Below are positions 34,393 through 43,799 of a stretch of 64,000 nucleotides of DNA, one piece after another (position 1 is the first letter of the stretch; each line of letters starts with the position of its first letter). The position numbers and the translations under genes were made by a program. The notes under the pieces were generated by a model that worked only from the letters and a program-made list of their open reading frames with translations, made no database searches and was not told the DNA's origin. This DNA comes from Yoonia maricola (GTDB lineage: Bacteria > Pseudomonadota > Alphaproteobacteria > Rhodobacterales > Rhodobacteraceae): positions 93,607 through 157,606 of the forward strand of contig NZ_PGTY01000005.1 in NCBI RefSeq assembly GCF_002797915.1, read 5' to 3'.

Positions 34393-36308
34393 GGCAGCGT
34401 CACTTCATGCATTTTCGCTGACAAAGCATCAAATTCAAAAGGTTTGTGCAAGACCCGATATGCCTGCGCCGCGGCCCTGCATTGCGGATCGTCCGGCGGT
34501 AAACCGGTGATGATCAGAATGGGCAAATCACCGCGACACTCGCGCAGGTATGCGGCCAACTCCAACCCTATACCGCCTTTCGCCAGTGTCAGATCGGTGA
34601 CTACAAAGGTGACATCACCAACCAAAGCCAGTGTTTTCGCCTCTGCCACGTTATCGGTTTCCACGACAGCATGCCCCATGCGTTGTAGATAGCTTCGGAC
34701 TGTCTGACGAATGTCGATATTGTCTTCCACCAAAAGAACGACACCGGGTACAACAGGCTTGGTCGGCAAATAAGGGACAAGTATTGATACTTGCGCCCCG
34801 CCCGCATCACGGTTTGCCAAACGCACGGTTCCACCACTTGATCTTGCAAAATCGAAGGTGGTCGATAACCCAAGACCGCGCCCGGCCCTGTCCGATTTTG
34901 ATGTAAAAAATGGGGCTAATGCGTTACTTAGCGCATCTTGCGAAAAGCCGGGTCCTGTGTCCTCGACGCAGAAACGCAGGAAATTCGCAGCATCCACTGA
35001 CACCGAAACTGTCACTGTTCCTTCCTCCTCAATCGCGTCGATCGCGTTAAGAACAAGGTTCAGCAAGGCATCCTGCGCAAATCCTGCATCAATCATCAAA
35101 TGCGACGCGCTGACGTGATTATCAACAATCAGGTCAATCCGATCAGGCACAGCGGCCCGCGCCAAAAGGGTCATCTTTTTGATGAAACTGTCAAAATCGG
35201 TCAGGCGGATATTGATTGCGCGTTGCGTGTCCAGATCACCAAGGCCGGCAATCAGATCACCACCGCGCCGCGCCGCTGATTTGATTGTATCGATATACTG
35301 CAAAGCCCCCTCGGGTAACCCATCCAACCGCGATAGCCTGTCTTGCTCGCCCAGGATAATCGTCAGCAAATTCCCAAAATCATGCGCCAGCCCGCTTGTC
35401 AGCTGTGCCGCCAGTTCGCGCCTGCGCGTATGTGCCAAGGCCTGACGCGCCCGCACCTGCTCGGTCACATTGGTCGACAACAGATAGGCGCCGACAACCT
35501 GATTGGCCTCATCAATATCCGGGGTAAAGGCGACGCGGTTAAAACGCCCCGCCTCTTTATGCTCGAACTCCACCACCGGCGCGTCACCGGTCAGCGTTGC
35601 GGCAAACGCATCTGCGATTTTGTCAAAAACCTCTTGCCCTAAGGCATCAATCATATGTTTGCCGACAATATCATTGGACCGCCCCGGCACGATCGAATTC
35701 AGCTTATGGTTGGTGTAGGTATAGACCCCATCGCGATTGACACGCGCGATATGCGCCGGGATCATTGAGTTGGTCAGGTTCAGCCTTGCCTGCGATGCCA
35801 GCAGCTGATGTTTGGTTTCCTCTAAGGTCGTAACAGTCGCGGTCAACGTACGGTTTGCCCGCGCCAGCTCTTCTGAGCGGGCAATCAGCTCCTCTGACAG
35901 ACCGGCAGAGCGCGACCGCAACAGCGCCTCTTGTGTCTTCAGCTCTGTGATGTCGGAATAGACCGCCACCCAACCGCCGCCCTGAAGTGGGCTGCCCTCG
36001 ACCGAGATCGTGGTGCCATTGGCACGCGTCCGCTCAAAGTAGTGAGGTTCAAACGCTTTGGCCTGCGCCACCCGTTCAGCCAGAAAACTGTCCACGTCCT
36101 CAAGCTCACCATAATCGCCCCGCTCGGCCAACACCCGCAGCGTTTCTTCGAATGATCCGCCGGGTTTGACCAAGGCATCGGGCAAGTCAAACATCCGCTG
36201 AAATTGCAGATTGGCCAGGACCAGCCGCAGATCCTGATCATAGATCGAAATCGCCTGTTTGATCAGGTTCAGACCCGCTTGGGTCAATGTCTCGTGATTT
36301 GCGGACAT
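34389..36308 (-). CDS. Soluble PAS hybrid histidine kinase with C-terminal receiver
   Basis: A 639-residue kinase with no membrane segment. Two PAS-like domains (about 10-130 and 175-290) precede a HisKA H-box GLAHDFGN, an HATPase with LNLVLNAIDAIEEEG, DTGPGF and GRGLGLS, and a receiver domain at about 520-635 (LLVEDNIDIR, VVTDLTLAKGG, HKPFEF). It senses an internal signal. Start 36308 has GGGATGG upstream; ATG 36317 is close by. Divergent from the acyl-CoA synthetase gene. Confidence 0.87.
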   Translation of the reverse strand: MSANHETLTQAGLNLIKQAISIYDQDLRLVLANLQFQRMFDLPDALVKPGGSFEETLRVLAERGDYGELEDVDSFLAERVAQAKAFEPHYFERTRANGTTISVEGSPLQGGGWVAVYSDITELKTQEALLRSRSAGLSEELIARSEELARANRTLTATVTTLEETKHQLLASQARLNLTNSMIPAHIARVNRDGVYTYTNHKLNSIVPGRSNDIVGKHMIDALGQEVFDKIADAFAATLTGDAPVVEFEHKEAGRFNRVAFTPDIDEANQVVGAYLLSTNVTEQVRARQALAHTRRRELAAQLTSGLAHDFGNLLTIILGEQDRLSRLDGLPEGALQYIDTIKSAARRGGDLIAGLGDLDTQRAINIRLTDFDSFIKKMTLLARAAVPDRIDLIVDNHVSASHLMIDAGFAQDALLNLVLNAIDAIEEEGTVTVSVSVDAANFLRFCVEDTGPGFSQDALSNALAPFFTSKSDRAGRGLGLSTTFDFARSSGGTVRLANRDAGGAQVSILVPYLPTKPVVPGVVLLVEDNIDIRQTVRSYLQRMGHAVVETDNVAEAKTLALVGDVTFVVTDLTLAKGGIGLELAAYLRECRGDLPILIITGLPPDDPQCRAAAQAYRVLHKPFEFDALSAKMHEVTLP

Positions 36309-36480
36309 ATGGGCCATCCCATATCTGTAGCAGCAAAGCGGCCCGCCACAAGGGCACGACACCCTTGCAAGGTTTCGCAACATTTCGGATAAATTTCTGT
36401 AAAACTTGTCTGTCACACATGGAGGACCGACCTTCGGGAGGAGCATTGAAGGTCAGTCACGATTGCGTTTGGGAGGATGC

Positions 36481-38442
36481 ATGACGGATCAACATCCACC
36501 AGAAACCCTGGTGTCTGTGCCCCATTTGCTGGCGCGCAATGCACAGCTTTACGCGGATAAACCGGCGTACCGCGAAAAGGAATTCGGGATATGGCAAAGC
36601 TGGACCTGGGCAGAAACCGCTGACGAGGTTGAGGCGTTAGCCTTGGGCCTGCTGGACCTTGGGGTGAATGTGGGCGACCACGTCGCCGTTATCGGCCGCA
36701 ACCGCCCTGCCCTTTACTGGTCCATGGTTGCCGTGCAATCCGTTGGCGCCGTTCCTGTGCCCCTCTACCAAGACGCTGTTGTCGAAGAGATGACCTATGT
36801 GCTGGAAAACTGCGGCGCGCGTTTTGCGATTGCGGGTGATCAGGAACAGGTCGACAAGATTATCGAGGCGCAGGAAACGGTCCATGGGATCGACCACGTG
36901 ATTTATTTCGACACGCGCGGGATGCGGAAATACGATCATAGCGAGATTACGTCCTTTGCCGACATACAGAATGAAGGGCGGGCAGCCAAAGCACGCCTGT
37001 CGAAACAACTGAACAAACGCCGCGATGCGCTGACCTATGACGACACCTGCGTGATGCTTTACACCTCCGGCACCACCGGTCGGCCCAAGGGCGTCGTCTT
37101 GTCCAACCGCAACGTGATTGAGACATCCAAGAACTCTTCTGAATTCGACCACCTGAGTGCTGGCGAAGAAACGCTGGCCTATCTGCCCATGGCGTGGGTG
37201 GGCGACTTCATATTCTCCATCGGCCAGGCCTATTGGTCAGCCTTCTGCGTGAACTGCCCCGAAAGTGCCGAAACGATGAATGCCGATCTGCGCGAGATTG
37301 GTCCCACATATTTCTTCGCGCCGCCTGCGATTTTTGAAGGGCATCTGACCCAAGTGATGATCCGCATGGAAGACGCCAGCCGGTTCAAACGCTGGATGTT
37401 TGCGTATTTCATGGAGCACGCCAAGAGCATTGGACCAAAATTGCTGGACGGCAAAACCGTCAGCTTCAAGGATCGCCTGATCCACAGCATTGGCAAATAC
37501 ATGGTCTACGGCCCACTGAAAAACCGCCTCGGCATGAGCCGCGTGCGGGTTGGGTATACGGCGGGCGAAGCGATTGGCCCTGAACTCTTTGATTTCTATC
37601 GTAGCCTCGGGATCAACCTCAAACAGCTTTATGGGCAAACCGAGGCGACCGTCTTTATCACCCAGCAGCCTGATGGCGAGGTGCGGTCTGATACGGTGGG
37701 TGTGCCGTCGCCGGGCGTTGAGGTGAAGATCGCTGACAATGGTGAGGTTTTTTACCGCTCACCCGGCACATTCGTGGAATACTACCAGAACCCCGAAAGC
37801 ACCGCATCGACCAAAGACCCCGAAGGCTGGGTCGCCACCGGCGATGCAGGCTTTATCGAGGAAACCTCAGGCCATCTGCGCATCATTGACCGGATCAAGG
37901 ACGTGTCAAAAATGGCGGACGGCAGCATGTTTGCGCCCAAGTATATCGAAAACAAGCTGAAGTTTTATCCCAACATCCTTGAGGCCGTCGTCTTTGGCGC
38001 CAGCCGCGACCGCTGCTGCGCTTTCATCAACATCGACCTGACAGCGGTGGGCAACTGGGCCGAGCGGAACAATATCGCCTATTCCAGCTATCAGGAACTG
38101 TCGCAGCACCCGCAGGTGCTGGATACCGTTCTGGGGCATGTGAATGCGGTCAATGAAAGCGTGTCGCAAGACGAAATGCTCGCCGCCTGCCAAATTCACC
38201 GTTTCCTTGTGCTGCATAAGGAACTTGATGCCGACGACGGCGAAATGACCCGCACGCGCAAAGTGCGCCGTGCGGTGATTGCCGAAAAGTTCGATGATCT
38301 GATTGATGCGCTCTATGACGGGTCCGATACGGTCTATACCGAAACCGAAGTCACCTATGAGGATGGGCGCAAAGGCAAGATCAAAGCCACGCTGGACATT
38401 CGCGATGCGACCGTCATCGCAAGAACAAAGGTGGCGGCATGA
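36481..38442 (+). CDS. Long-chain acyl-CoA synthetase-like AMP-forming ligase
   Basis: A 653-residue adenylate-forming enzyme. The P-loop YTSGTTGRPKGVVLS (about 218-232), QLYGQTEAT, and GWVATGDAGFIEE followed by DRIKDV are the A3, A5, A7 and A8 motifs. It activates a carboxylic acid with ATP and CoA. GGGAGG is five bases before the ATG. It is first in an operon with a Liv-type ABC importer, suggesting the transported compound is activated on entry. The long insert typical of FadD-like long-chain ligases is present, but aromatic acids cannot be excluded. Confidence 0.87.
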   Translation: MTDQHPPETLVSVPHLLARNAQLYADKPAYREKEFGIWQSWTWAETADEVEALALGLLDLGVNVGDHVAVIGRNRPALYWSMVAVQSVGAVPVPLYQDAVVEEMTYVLENCGARFAIAGDQEQVDKIIEAQETVHGIDHVIYFDTRGMRKYDHSEITSFADIQNEGRAAKARLSKQLNKRRDALTYDDTCVMLYTSGTTGRPKGVVLSNRNVIETSKNSSEFDHLSAGEETLAYLPMAWVGDFIFSIGQAYWSAFCVNCPESAETMNADLREIGPTYFFAPPAIFEGHLTQVMIRMEDASRFKRWMFAYFMEHAKSIGPKLLDGKTVSFKDRLIHSIGKYMVYGPLKNRLGMSRVRVGYTAGEAIGPELFDFYRSLGINLKQLYGQTEATVFITQQPDGEVRSDTVGVPSPGVEVKIADNGEVFYRSPGTFVEYYQNPESTASTKDPEGWVATGDAGFIEETSGHLRIIDRIKDVSKMADGSMFAPKYIENKLKFYPNILEAVVFGASRDRCCAFINIDLTAVGNWAERNNIAYSSYQELSQHPQVLDTVLGHVNAVNESVSQDEMLAACQIHRFLVLHKELDADDGEMTRTRKVRRAVIAEKFDDLIDALYDGSDTVYTETEVTYEDGRKGKIKATLDIRDATVIARTKVAA

Positions 38443-38744
38443 CTGCGTTCGAGCGAACGATCCTAGTTCAACTTGTGATCGCGGCAAACGTGGCTGCCGC
38501 AGTCTTCATTTGGGGCAGCGATAGCCTCAAATTCTCCATCCTCCCTTGGTCGATTGCTTGGATCGGCGCACTTATGCTCTTAACGCAAGTTACATACCGA
38601 GATGGTGCTTCCAAAATAGTCTTTTCGGAGGGTGAATTGGGTCAACTCATTTTCCCGATTATGTCCGCGATGCTTGGCGTTTTCTTCGCTAGTCTTGCGG
38701 CCATCCCTCTTGTCGGATTTGCTTGGTTCTTGGGGGCAATATGA
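38439..38744 (+). CDS. Small membrane protein coupled between ligase and livG
   Basis: A 101-residue protein with three hydrophobic helices (about 8-26, 34-50 and 72-98). No family recognised. Its ATG overlaps the ligase stop and its TGA overlaps the livG start, both as ATGA, so it is translated within the operon. Base content counted over 38461-38640 is 90 of 180 G/C, lower than its neighbours. A transporter accessory subunit or an inserted gene are the options. Confidence 0.7.
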   Translation: MTAFERTILVQLVIAANVAAAVFIWGSDSLKFSILPWSIAWIGALMLLTQVTYRDGASKIVFSEGELGQLIFPIMSAMLGVFFASLAAIPLVGFAWFLGAI

Positions 38745-39559
38745 ATTCTCCAGTCGAACACTACGTTACGACCGATGGCCGCCAAATCGGCGGCGTCATG
38801 ATGGACCTGCGCGATATCACCCTGCGCTTTGGCGGGGTTGAGGCGATCAAGGCCATCAGTTTTGACATTCGCGAGGGCGAAATCCGCGCGATCATCGGGC
38901 CGAATGGGGCTGGCAAGTCATCCATGCTGAACGTGATCTCGGGTTTTTACAAACCGCAGCAGGGGGAGGTGTACTTTCGGGGGCAAAAACGCCCGCCTTT
39001 GAAACCCTATCAGGTCGCCCGCCAAGGCGTGGCCCGTACGTTCCAGAACATCGCACTGTTTGAGGGCATGTCGGTGCTCGACAACATCATGACCGGGCGC
39101 ATGGGGCATATCAAAAGCAACATGCTGGCACAGGCGATTTGGGCGGGTAAAGCACAGCGCGAAGAAAACGAGAACCGCGCGGCGGTAGAGCGGATTATTG
39201 ATTTTCTGGAAATTCAGGCAATCCGCAAAACACCGGTCGGGCGACTGCCTTATGGTTTGAAGAAGCGGGTTGAACTTGCCCGTGCGTTAGCGGCTGAACC
39301 TGATCTCTTGCTGCTGGACGAACCGATGGCTGGCATGAACGTCGAAGAGAAAGAGGACATGAGCCGCTTTATTCTGGACGTCAACGATGAATTCGGCACC
39401 ACAATCGCCCTGATCGAACACGATATGGGCGTGGTCATGGACCTGTCTGACCGCGTGGTCGTAATGGACTATGGCCGCAAGATTGGTGACGGCACCCCCG
39501 ATGAGGTGCGCAACAATCAAGAAGTGATCGATGCGTATCTGGGGGTGGCACATGACTGA
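38741..39559 (+). CDS. livG: LivG-type ABC ATPase
   Basis: A 272-residue ATPase of the branched-chain amino acid type. Walker A GPNGAGKSS, the LivG-type RTFQNIALFEGMSVLDNIM segment, an altered signature LPYGLKKRVELARAL, Walker B LLLLDEPMAGMN and switch His in LIEHDM are visible. The LPYG signature is usual in LivG. Start 38741 overlaps the small membrane-protein gene. Works with LivH/M/F and the binding protein. Confidence 0.9.
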   Translation: MNSPVEHYVTTDGRQIGGVMMDLRDITLRFGGVEAIKAISFDIREGEIRAIIGPNGAGKSSMLNVISGFYKPQQGEVYFRGQKRPPLKPYQVARQGVARTFQNIALFEGMSVLDNIMTGRMGHIKSNMLAQAIWAGKAQREENENRAAVERIIDFLEIQAIRKTPVGRLPYGLKKRVELARALAAEPDLLLLDEPMAGMNVEEKEDMSRFILDVNDEFGTTIALIEHDMGVVMDLSDRVVVMDYGRKIGDGTPDEVRNNQEVIDAYLGVAHD

Positions 39560-39585
39560 TCTGATCATCCATAGGAGGGCCGCCT

Positions 39586-40584
39586 ATGTCCGCTGATTTC
39601 CTCTACGGCATCGAAGTTGTGATCAACGGCCTGATGGCGGGTGTGCTTTATGCATTGGTCGCTTTGGGGTTCGTGCTGATCTACAAGGCCTCGGGTATCT
39701 TCAACTATGCCCAAGGCGTCATGGCGCTTTTTTCGGCCCTGACGTTGGCGGGCATCATGTCCGGTCAGGTGCCCTTCGCGCATCTGATCAACGCCATCTT
39801 CGGCACGGACATCCACTACTTCGGATGGAACGTCCCTGTCCTTGCCGCCATCATCCTGACCCTAATCGTCATGGTGATCTTTGCCTGGGGCGTGCAGCGG
39901 TTTGTTTTCCGACATTTGGTGGGGCAGGAACCAATCATCCTGTTCATGGCCACCATCGGCCTTGCCTATTTCCTTGAAGGCGTGGGGGATCTGATGTGGG
40001 GGTCCGACATCAAGACGCTTGCCGTGGGCCTGCCGCAGGGTGGGTCGCTGGTGGTGGAAGAATGGACAGCGGGCTTGGGCGGTGACGACTTCTTTGGCTT
40101 CTTTATCGACGAACTTGATATGGCGGCAACGGTCGTCGCGATCATCCTTGTGATCGGGCTGATCGGCTTTAGCCAATACACAAAACAGGGCCGTGCAATG
40201 CGCGCGGTGGCGGATGATCACCAAGCGGCATTGTCCGTGGGTATTTCGCTGAACTTCATCTGGGTGCTGGTCTGGTCGCTTGCAGGGCTTGTGGCGCTGG
40301 TGGCCGGCATCATGTGGGGGGCGAAGTCCGGGGTTCAGTTCTCGCTGTCACTCATCGCGCTCAAAGCGCTGCCCGTCCTGATGCTAGGCGGTTTCACCTC
40401 GATCCCCGGTGCGATTGTGGGCGGGTTGATCATCGGCGTGGGCGAGAAGCTGTTCGAGTACCTAATTGGTGCGCCCTATCTGGGCGGGGCCACCGAAAAC
40501 TGGTTTGCCTACGTGCTGGCACTGCTGTTTTTGGTGTTCCGTCCGCAAGGGCTATTCGGGGAGCGGATCATTGAGAGGGTTTAA
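39586..40584 (+). CDS. livH: LivH-type ABC permease
   Basis: A 332-residue permease with about eight to nine hydrophobic helices and the LivH signature LIYKASGIFNYAQGVMALFSA near the start and SVGISLNFIWVLVWSLAGLVA later. AGGAGGG lies seven bases before the ATG. An antisense membrane-protein gene follows it directly, separating it from livM. Confidence 0.9.
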   Translation: MSADFLYGIEVVINGLMAGVLYALVALGFVLIYKASGIFNYAQGVMALFSALTLAGIMSGQVPFAHLINAIFGTDIHYFGWNVPVLAAIILTLIVMVIFAWGVQRFVFRHLVGQEPIILFMATIGLAYFLEGVGDLMWGSDIKTLAVGLPQGGSLVVEEWTAGLGGDDFFGFFIDELDMAATVVAIILVIGLIGFSQYTKQGRAMRAVADDHQAALSVGISLNFIWVLVWSLAGLVALVAGIMWGAKSGVQFSLSLIALKALPVLMLGGFTSIPGAIVGGLIIGVGEKLFEYLIGAPYLGGATENWFAYVLALLFLVFRPQGLFGERIIERV

Positions 40585-40614
40585 CTGGTCCCTACGGTCT
40601 AGCCGCTTCGCAGC

Positions 40615-41205
40615 CTACAAGGTGTTGGTGAACGACACACTTGTCGTTTTGATTAGCACCATGAAGTTGAGAACGGCCAAAATGACCGCAGAGACAGCAA
40701 TCCACCTTAGCGGTTTGACGCGGTCTTCCACGATCGCACGGCCAGCGGCAAACTCTCCTTTGGACAATTCACCAACATCACGCAAATACCGCAAGGCGGC
40801 GACTTCGGCGGTCTTATCACCTGCATATCTTACGGCGTTATCTGCAACATCTAAGTATACGGCGCGGCGCAGGTTGCTGCCCCATGACTTGATCCGCTCA
40901 ATCTCGCCGGCAAAACCGGGCTCCTTCGTTAATCTAGAGACGACGTGTGAAGCAACAAGTAAGAACAGGGCAAAACCGAGAAAATATCGACCGGTCATCG
41001 GATACACGGTCACCATGGCGAACATCAGTCCATTGATAACCAGACCCGCAAGCAGGCCTGATAGAATTGGAGGAATGCGCCGAGATGGCAACCGCAATAG
41101 GCGGCGCTTTCGTTCATTGAAAGCGGTGCTCCCAATGATGTTCGCCTGCCTTTGGTCGATCAAATGGTTCAGTTCTTCGGTTAGGGTGTACTTCTTGCGC
41201 GTCAT
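40615..41205 (-). CDS. Antisense membrane protein with SHOCT-like N terminus, inserted in liv operon
   Basis: A 196-residue protein read against the operon. Residues about 5-33 (LTEELNHLIDQRQANIIGSTAFNERKRRLL) resemble a SHOCT-type short helical domain. Membrane helices follow at about 42-62, 65-83 and 170-190, with a hydrophilic loop between that contains a second LRDVGELSKGEFAAGRAIV element. Base content counted over 40621-40800 is 95 of 180 G/C, compared with 38 of 60 in livH (40321-40380). Probably an acquired gene; function unknown. Confidence 0.7.
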   Translation of the reverse strand: MTRKKYTLTEELNHLIDQRQANIIGSTAFNERKRRLLRLPSRRIPPILSGLLAGLVINGLMFAMVTVYPMTGRYFLGFALFLLVASHVVSRLTKEPGFAGEIERIKSWGSNLRRAVYLDVADNAVRYAGDKTAEVAALRYLRDVGELSKGEFAAGRAIVEDRVKPLRWIAVSAVILAVLNFMVLIKTTSVSFTNTL

Positions 41206-41333
41206 GGCGGGTTTTCCGGGTGCCTTCACGTGGTTCTGGCCTGACCGGACCCTACAGCGAGGAGGGCAGCCTTCCCACAGAAGAATTCTAGCCGGATTTG
41301 GGCTTAGACTGAACCATACAAAGGGTACATCAT

Positions 41334-42410
41334 ATGCTCTATCGTGAAGCCGGTGATTTCAAGACGACCTATGTCGCCGACAACCAGACCTTCCCGCTGA
41401 AGCTGGACCGGATCGGGTTCTGGGTAACAATGGCTGTAGCGTGGCTGGTGATCCCATTCGTGATCAACGACTATTGGGCGAGTTCCCTGCTAGTGCCTTT
41501 CCTAATCTACGCCATTGCGGCGATTGGATTGAATATCCTGACGGGGTATTGCGGGCAGGTGTCGCTGGGTACGGGCGGTTTTATGGCTGTGGGGGCCTAT
41601 GCCTGCTACAAGCTGATGACCTCTTTCCCAGATGTGAACATCATGATCCATATCGTGCTGGCCGGTGGGATCACCGCCATGGTCGGTGCAGCCTTCGGCC
41701 TGCCCAGCCTGCGGATCAAAGGGTTCTACCTTGCCGTGGCGACGCTGGCGGCACAGTTCTTTCTCGTCTGGCTCTTTAACAAGGTCAGTTGGTTCTACAA
41801 TTACTCCGCCTCCGGCCAAATCAGCGCACCCGAGCGGTTGGTCGCGGGTGTCGCCGTCACAGGCCCCAGCACGCCTGCGTGGGCGCAATATCTGATCTGC
41901 CTGTTCTTCGTGACCGTCTGTGCGGTCATCGCGCGGAACCTGACCCGCGGTACAATCGGCCGGTCATGGATGGCGATCCGCGATATGGATATCGCGGCCG
42001 AGATTATCGGGGTGAACCCGTTGAAGGCGAAGCTGACTGCCTTTGCCGTCAGTTCCTTCTTCGTGGGCATCGCTGGCGCATTGTTCTTTGCGGTCTATCT
42101 GGGCGCTGTCGAAGTGGGCGAGGCGTTCGGTATCCAAAAATCATTCCTGGTGCTCTTCATGATTATCATCGGCGGGCTGGGGTCGATCTTTGGCAGCTTT
42201 GCGGGCGCGGCATTCCTTGTCCTGCTACCTGTCGCACTCAAGTGGTTGGGCGTTGATGTCATGGGCTGGCCCACCGACCTCGTTGCCCACTTCCAACTGG
42301 TGATTGTCGGCGCGCTGATCATGTTCTTCCTGATCAAGGAACCACACGGATTGGCCCAGCTTTGGCGGCTGGCGAAAGAGAAATTACGGCTTTGGCCGTT
42401 CCCTTATTAA
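41334..42410 (+). CDS. livM: LivM-type ABC permease
   Basis: A 358-residue permease with about ten hydrophobic helices and the LivM pattern AIGLNILTGYCGQVSLGTGGFMAVGAY plus the coupling segment RDMDIAAEIIGVNPLKAKLTAFAVSSF. AAAGGG lies upstream of the ATG. Because an opposing gene separates it from livH by 750 bp, it may need its own promoter within 41206-41333. Confidence 0.9.
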   Translation: MLYREAGDFKTTYVADNQTFPLKLDRIGFWVTMAVAWLVIPFVINDYWASSLLVPFLIYAIAAIGLNILTGYCGQVSLGTGGFMAVGAYACYKLMTSFPDVNIMIHIVLAGGITAMVGAAFGLPSLRIKGFYLAVATLAAQFFLVWLFNKVSWFYNYSASGQISAPERLVAGVAVTGPSTPAWAQYLICLFFVTVCAVIARNLTRGTIGRSWMAIRDMDIAAEIIGVNPLKAKLTAFAVSSFFVGIAGALFFAVYLGAVEVGEAFGIQKSFLVLFMIIIGGLGSIFGSFAGAAFLVLLPVALKWLGVDVMGWPTDLVAHFQLVIVGALIMFFLIKEPHGLAQLWRLAKEKLRLWPFPY

Positions 42411-42464
42411 GCGGGTGAAAACACCCATTCCACAATCGGAAATACCTATGGGAGGAGAAAACCG

Positions 42465-43751
42465 ATGAAAATGAAGACACTGGCCGCGATGGCCTTAGCG
42501 GGGGCAATGTCCGCTGCACCAGCGATGGCCGATCTGGTCATCCCTGACCTGTCATATCGCACTGGCCCTTATGCGGCTGGCGGCACACCGTTCTCTGACG
42601 GCTATCAGGATTACTTTAACCTGCTGAACGCCCGCGATGGCGGCATTGGTGGAGAGGCGATCCGCATTGTTGAATGCGAAACAGGCTATAACACCGAAAA
42701 AGGTGTGGAATGCTACGAAAGCACCAAGGGCGAAGGCGCATTGATCTATCAACCGCTTTCCACTGGCATCACCTATCAAATCATCCCAAAAGCGACCGTT
42801 GACGAAATCCCGATCCACACAATGGGCTATGGCCGCACATCGGCTGCCAATGGCGAAGTGTTCAACTGGGTCTTCAACTACCCTGCGAACTACTGGGATG
42901 CGGCATCGGTGATGGTGAATTATCTGCTAGAGGAAAATGGTGGTGATCTGTCCGGCAAGAAAATCGCGCTGGTCTATCACAACTCTGCCTATGGCAAGGA
43001 ACCGATCCGCACGCTGGAAGAGCTTTCGGCGATGCATGGGTTTGAACTAAGCCAGCTTGCCGTGGACCACCCCGGTCAGGAACAGAAATCACAGTGGCTG
43101 CAAATCCGCCGTGAACGCCCCGATTATGTCCTGATGTGGGGCTGGGGCGTGATGAACCAGGTGGCCGTACAGGAAGCCGCGAACATTGGTTTCCCTATGG
43201 AAAACTTCATCGGAAACTGGTGGGCCGGGGCCGAGCATGATGTCACCCCGGCGGGTGCAGGTGCGGATGGCTATAAGTCGCTGAACATGAACCGCATTGA
43301 TGCCAGCCTGCCTGTGTTCGCGGAAATCCAATCGTTGGTGCATGACGCGGGCAATGCCGCCGGTGACGGGTCAAACATGGGTTCGGTGCTTTACACGCGT
43401 GGCATGTATGCGGCGATGTTGGCAGCCGAAGCGATTGCCAAAGCGCAGGAAATCCATGGTGTGTCTGATGTGACTGCCGCGATGGTGCGCGATGGCATGG
43501 CCAATCTGGAAATCACCGAAGCACGCATGGCAGAACTTGGCATGTCCCAGATCGGGCCAGAGTTCAGCGTATCGTGTGAAAACCACGGTGGTTCGGGCCT
43601 TGGCATCGTGCAGCAGTGGAATGCCGCTGACGCGCAGTGGGTCGCACTGACTGACTATATCGCACCCGATGACAGCGTGATTGACCCGCTGATCGCTGCG
43701 GACTCGGCTGCGTTTGCAGCAGAGAACAACATTGAGCCAGGCTGTCTCTAA
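42465..43751 (+). CDS. Liv-type periplasmic substrate-binding protein
   Basis: A 428-residue type I periplasmic binding protein. The signal peptide (1-22) ends APAMA, and segments YHNSAYGKEPIRTLEELSAMHG and YVLMWGWGVMNQVAVQEA are typical of the LivK/aromatic-acid binding family. GGGAGGAG lies before the ATG. Its larger size than LivK (about 350) agrees with binders for aromatic or fatty-acyl ligands rather than amino acids, in line with the two CoA ligases nearby (inference). Confidence 0.87.
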   Translation: MKMKTLAAMALAGAMSAAPAMADLVIPDLSYRTGPYAAGGTPFSDGYQDYFNLLNARDGGIGGEAIRIVECETGYNTEKGVECYESTKGEGALIYQPLSTGITYQIIPKATVDEIPIHTMGYGRTSAANGEVFNWVFNYPANYWDAASVMVNYLLEENGGDLSGKKIALVYHNSAYGKEPIRTLEELSAMHGFELSQLAVDHPGQEQKSQWLQIRRERPDYVLMWGWGVMNQVAVQEAANIGFPMENFIGNWWAGAEHDVTPAGAGADGYKSLNMNRIDASLPVFAEIQSLVHDAGNAAGDGSNMGSVLYTRGMYAAMLAAEAIAKAQEIHGVSDVTAAMVRDGMANLEITEARMAELGMSQIGPEFSVSCENHGGSGLGIVQQWNAADAQWVALTDYIAPDDSVIDPLIAADSAAFAAENNIEPGCL

Positions 43752-43760
43752 ACACGCATT

Positions 43761-43784
43761 GGGTGGCCCTTGCGGGGGCCACCC
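43761..43784 (+). terminator. Stem-loop between binding-protein gene and livF
   Basis: GGGTGGCCC and GGGCCACCC form a perfect nine-bp stem with a six-base loop, starting 9 bp after the stop codon. CTACCCC and then TAAAACC follow with no T run, so it is more likely an mRNA-stabilising or attenuating hairpin than a full terminator; livF lies 16 bp beyond. Confidence 0.6.
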
Positions 43785-43799
43785 TACCCCTAAAACCGA

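Noticed and set aside
40615..41205. Insertion sequence inside the liv operon
   Set aside because: No transposase motif, and I saw no terminal inverted repeats or target duplication around the gene.
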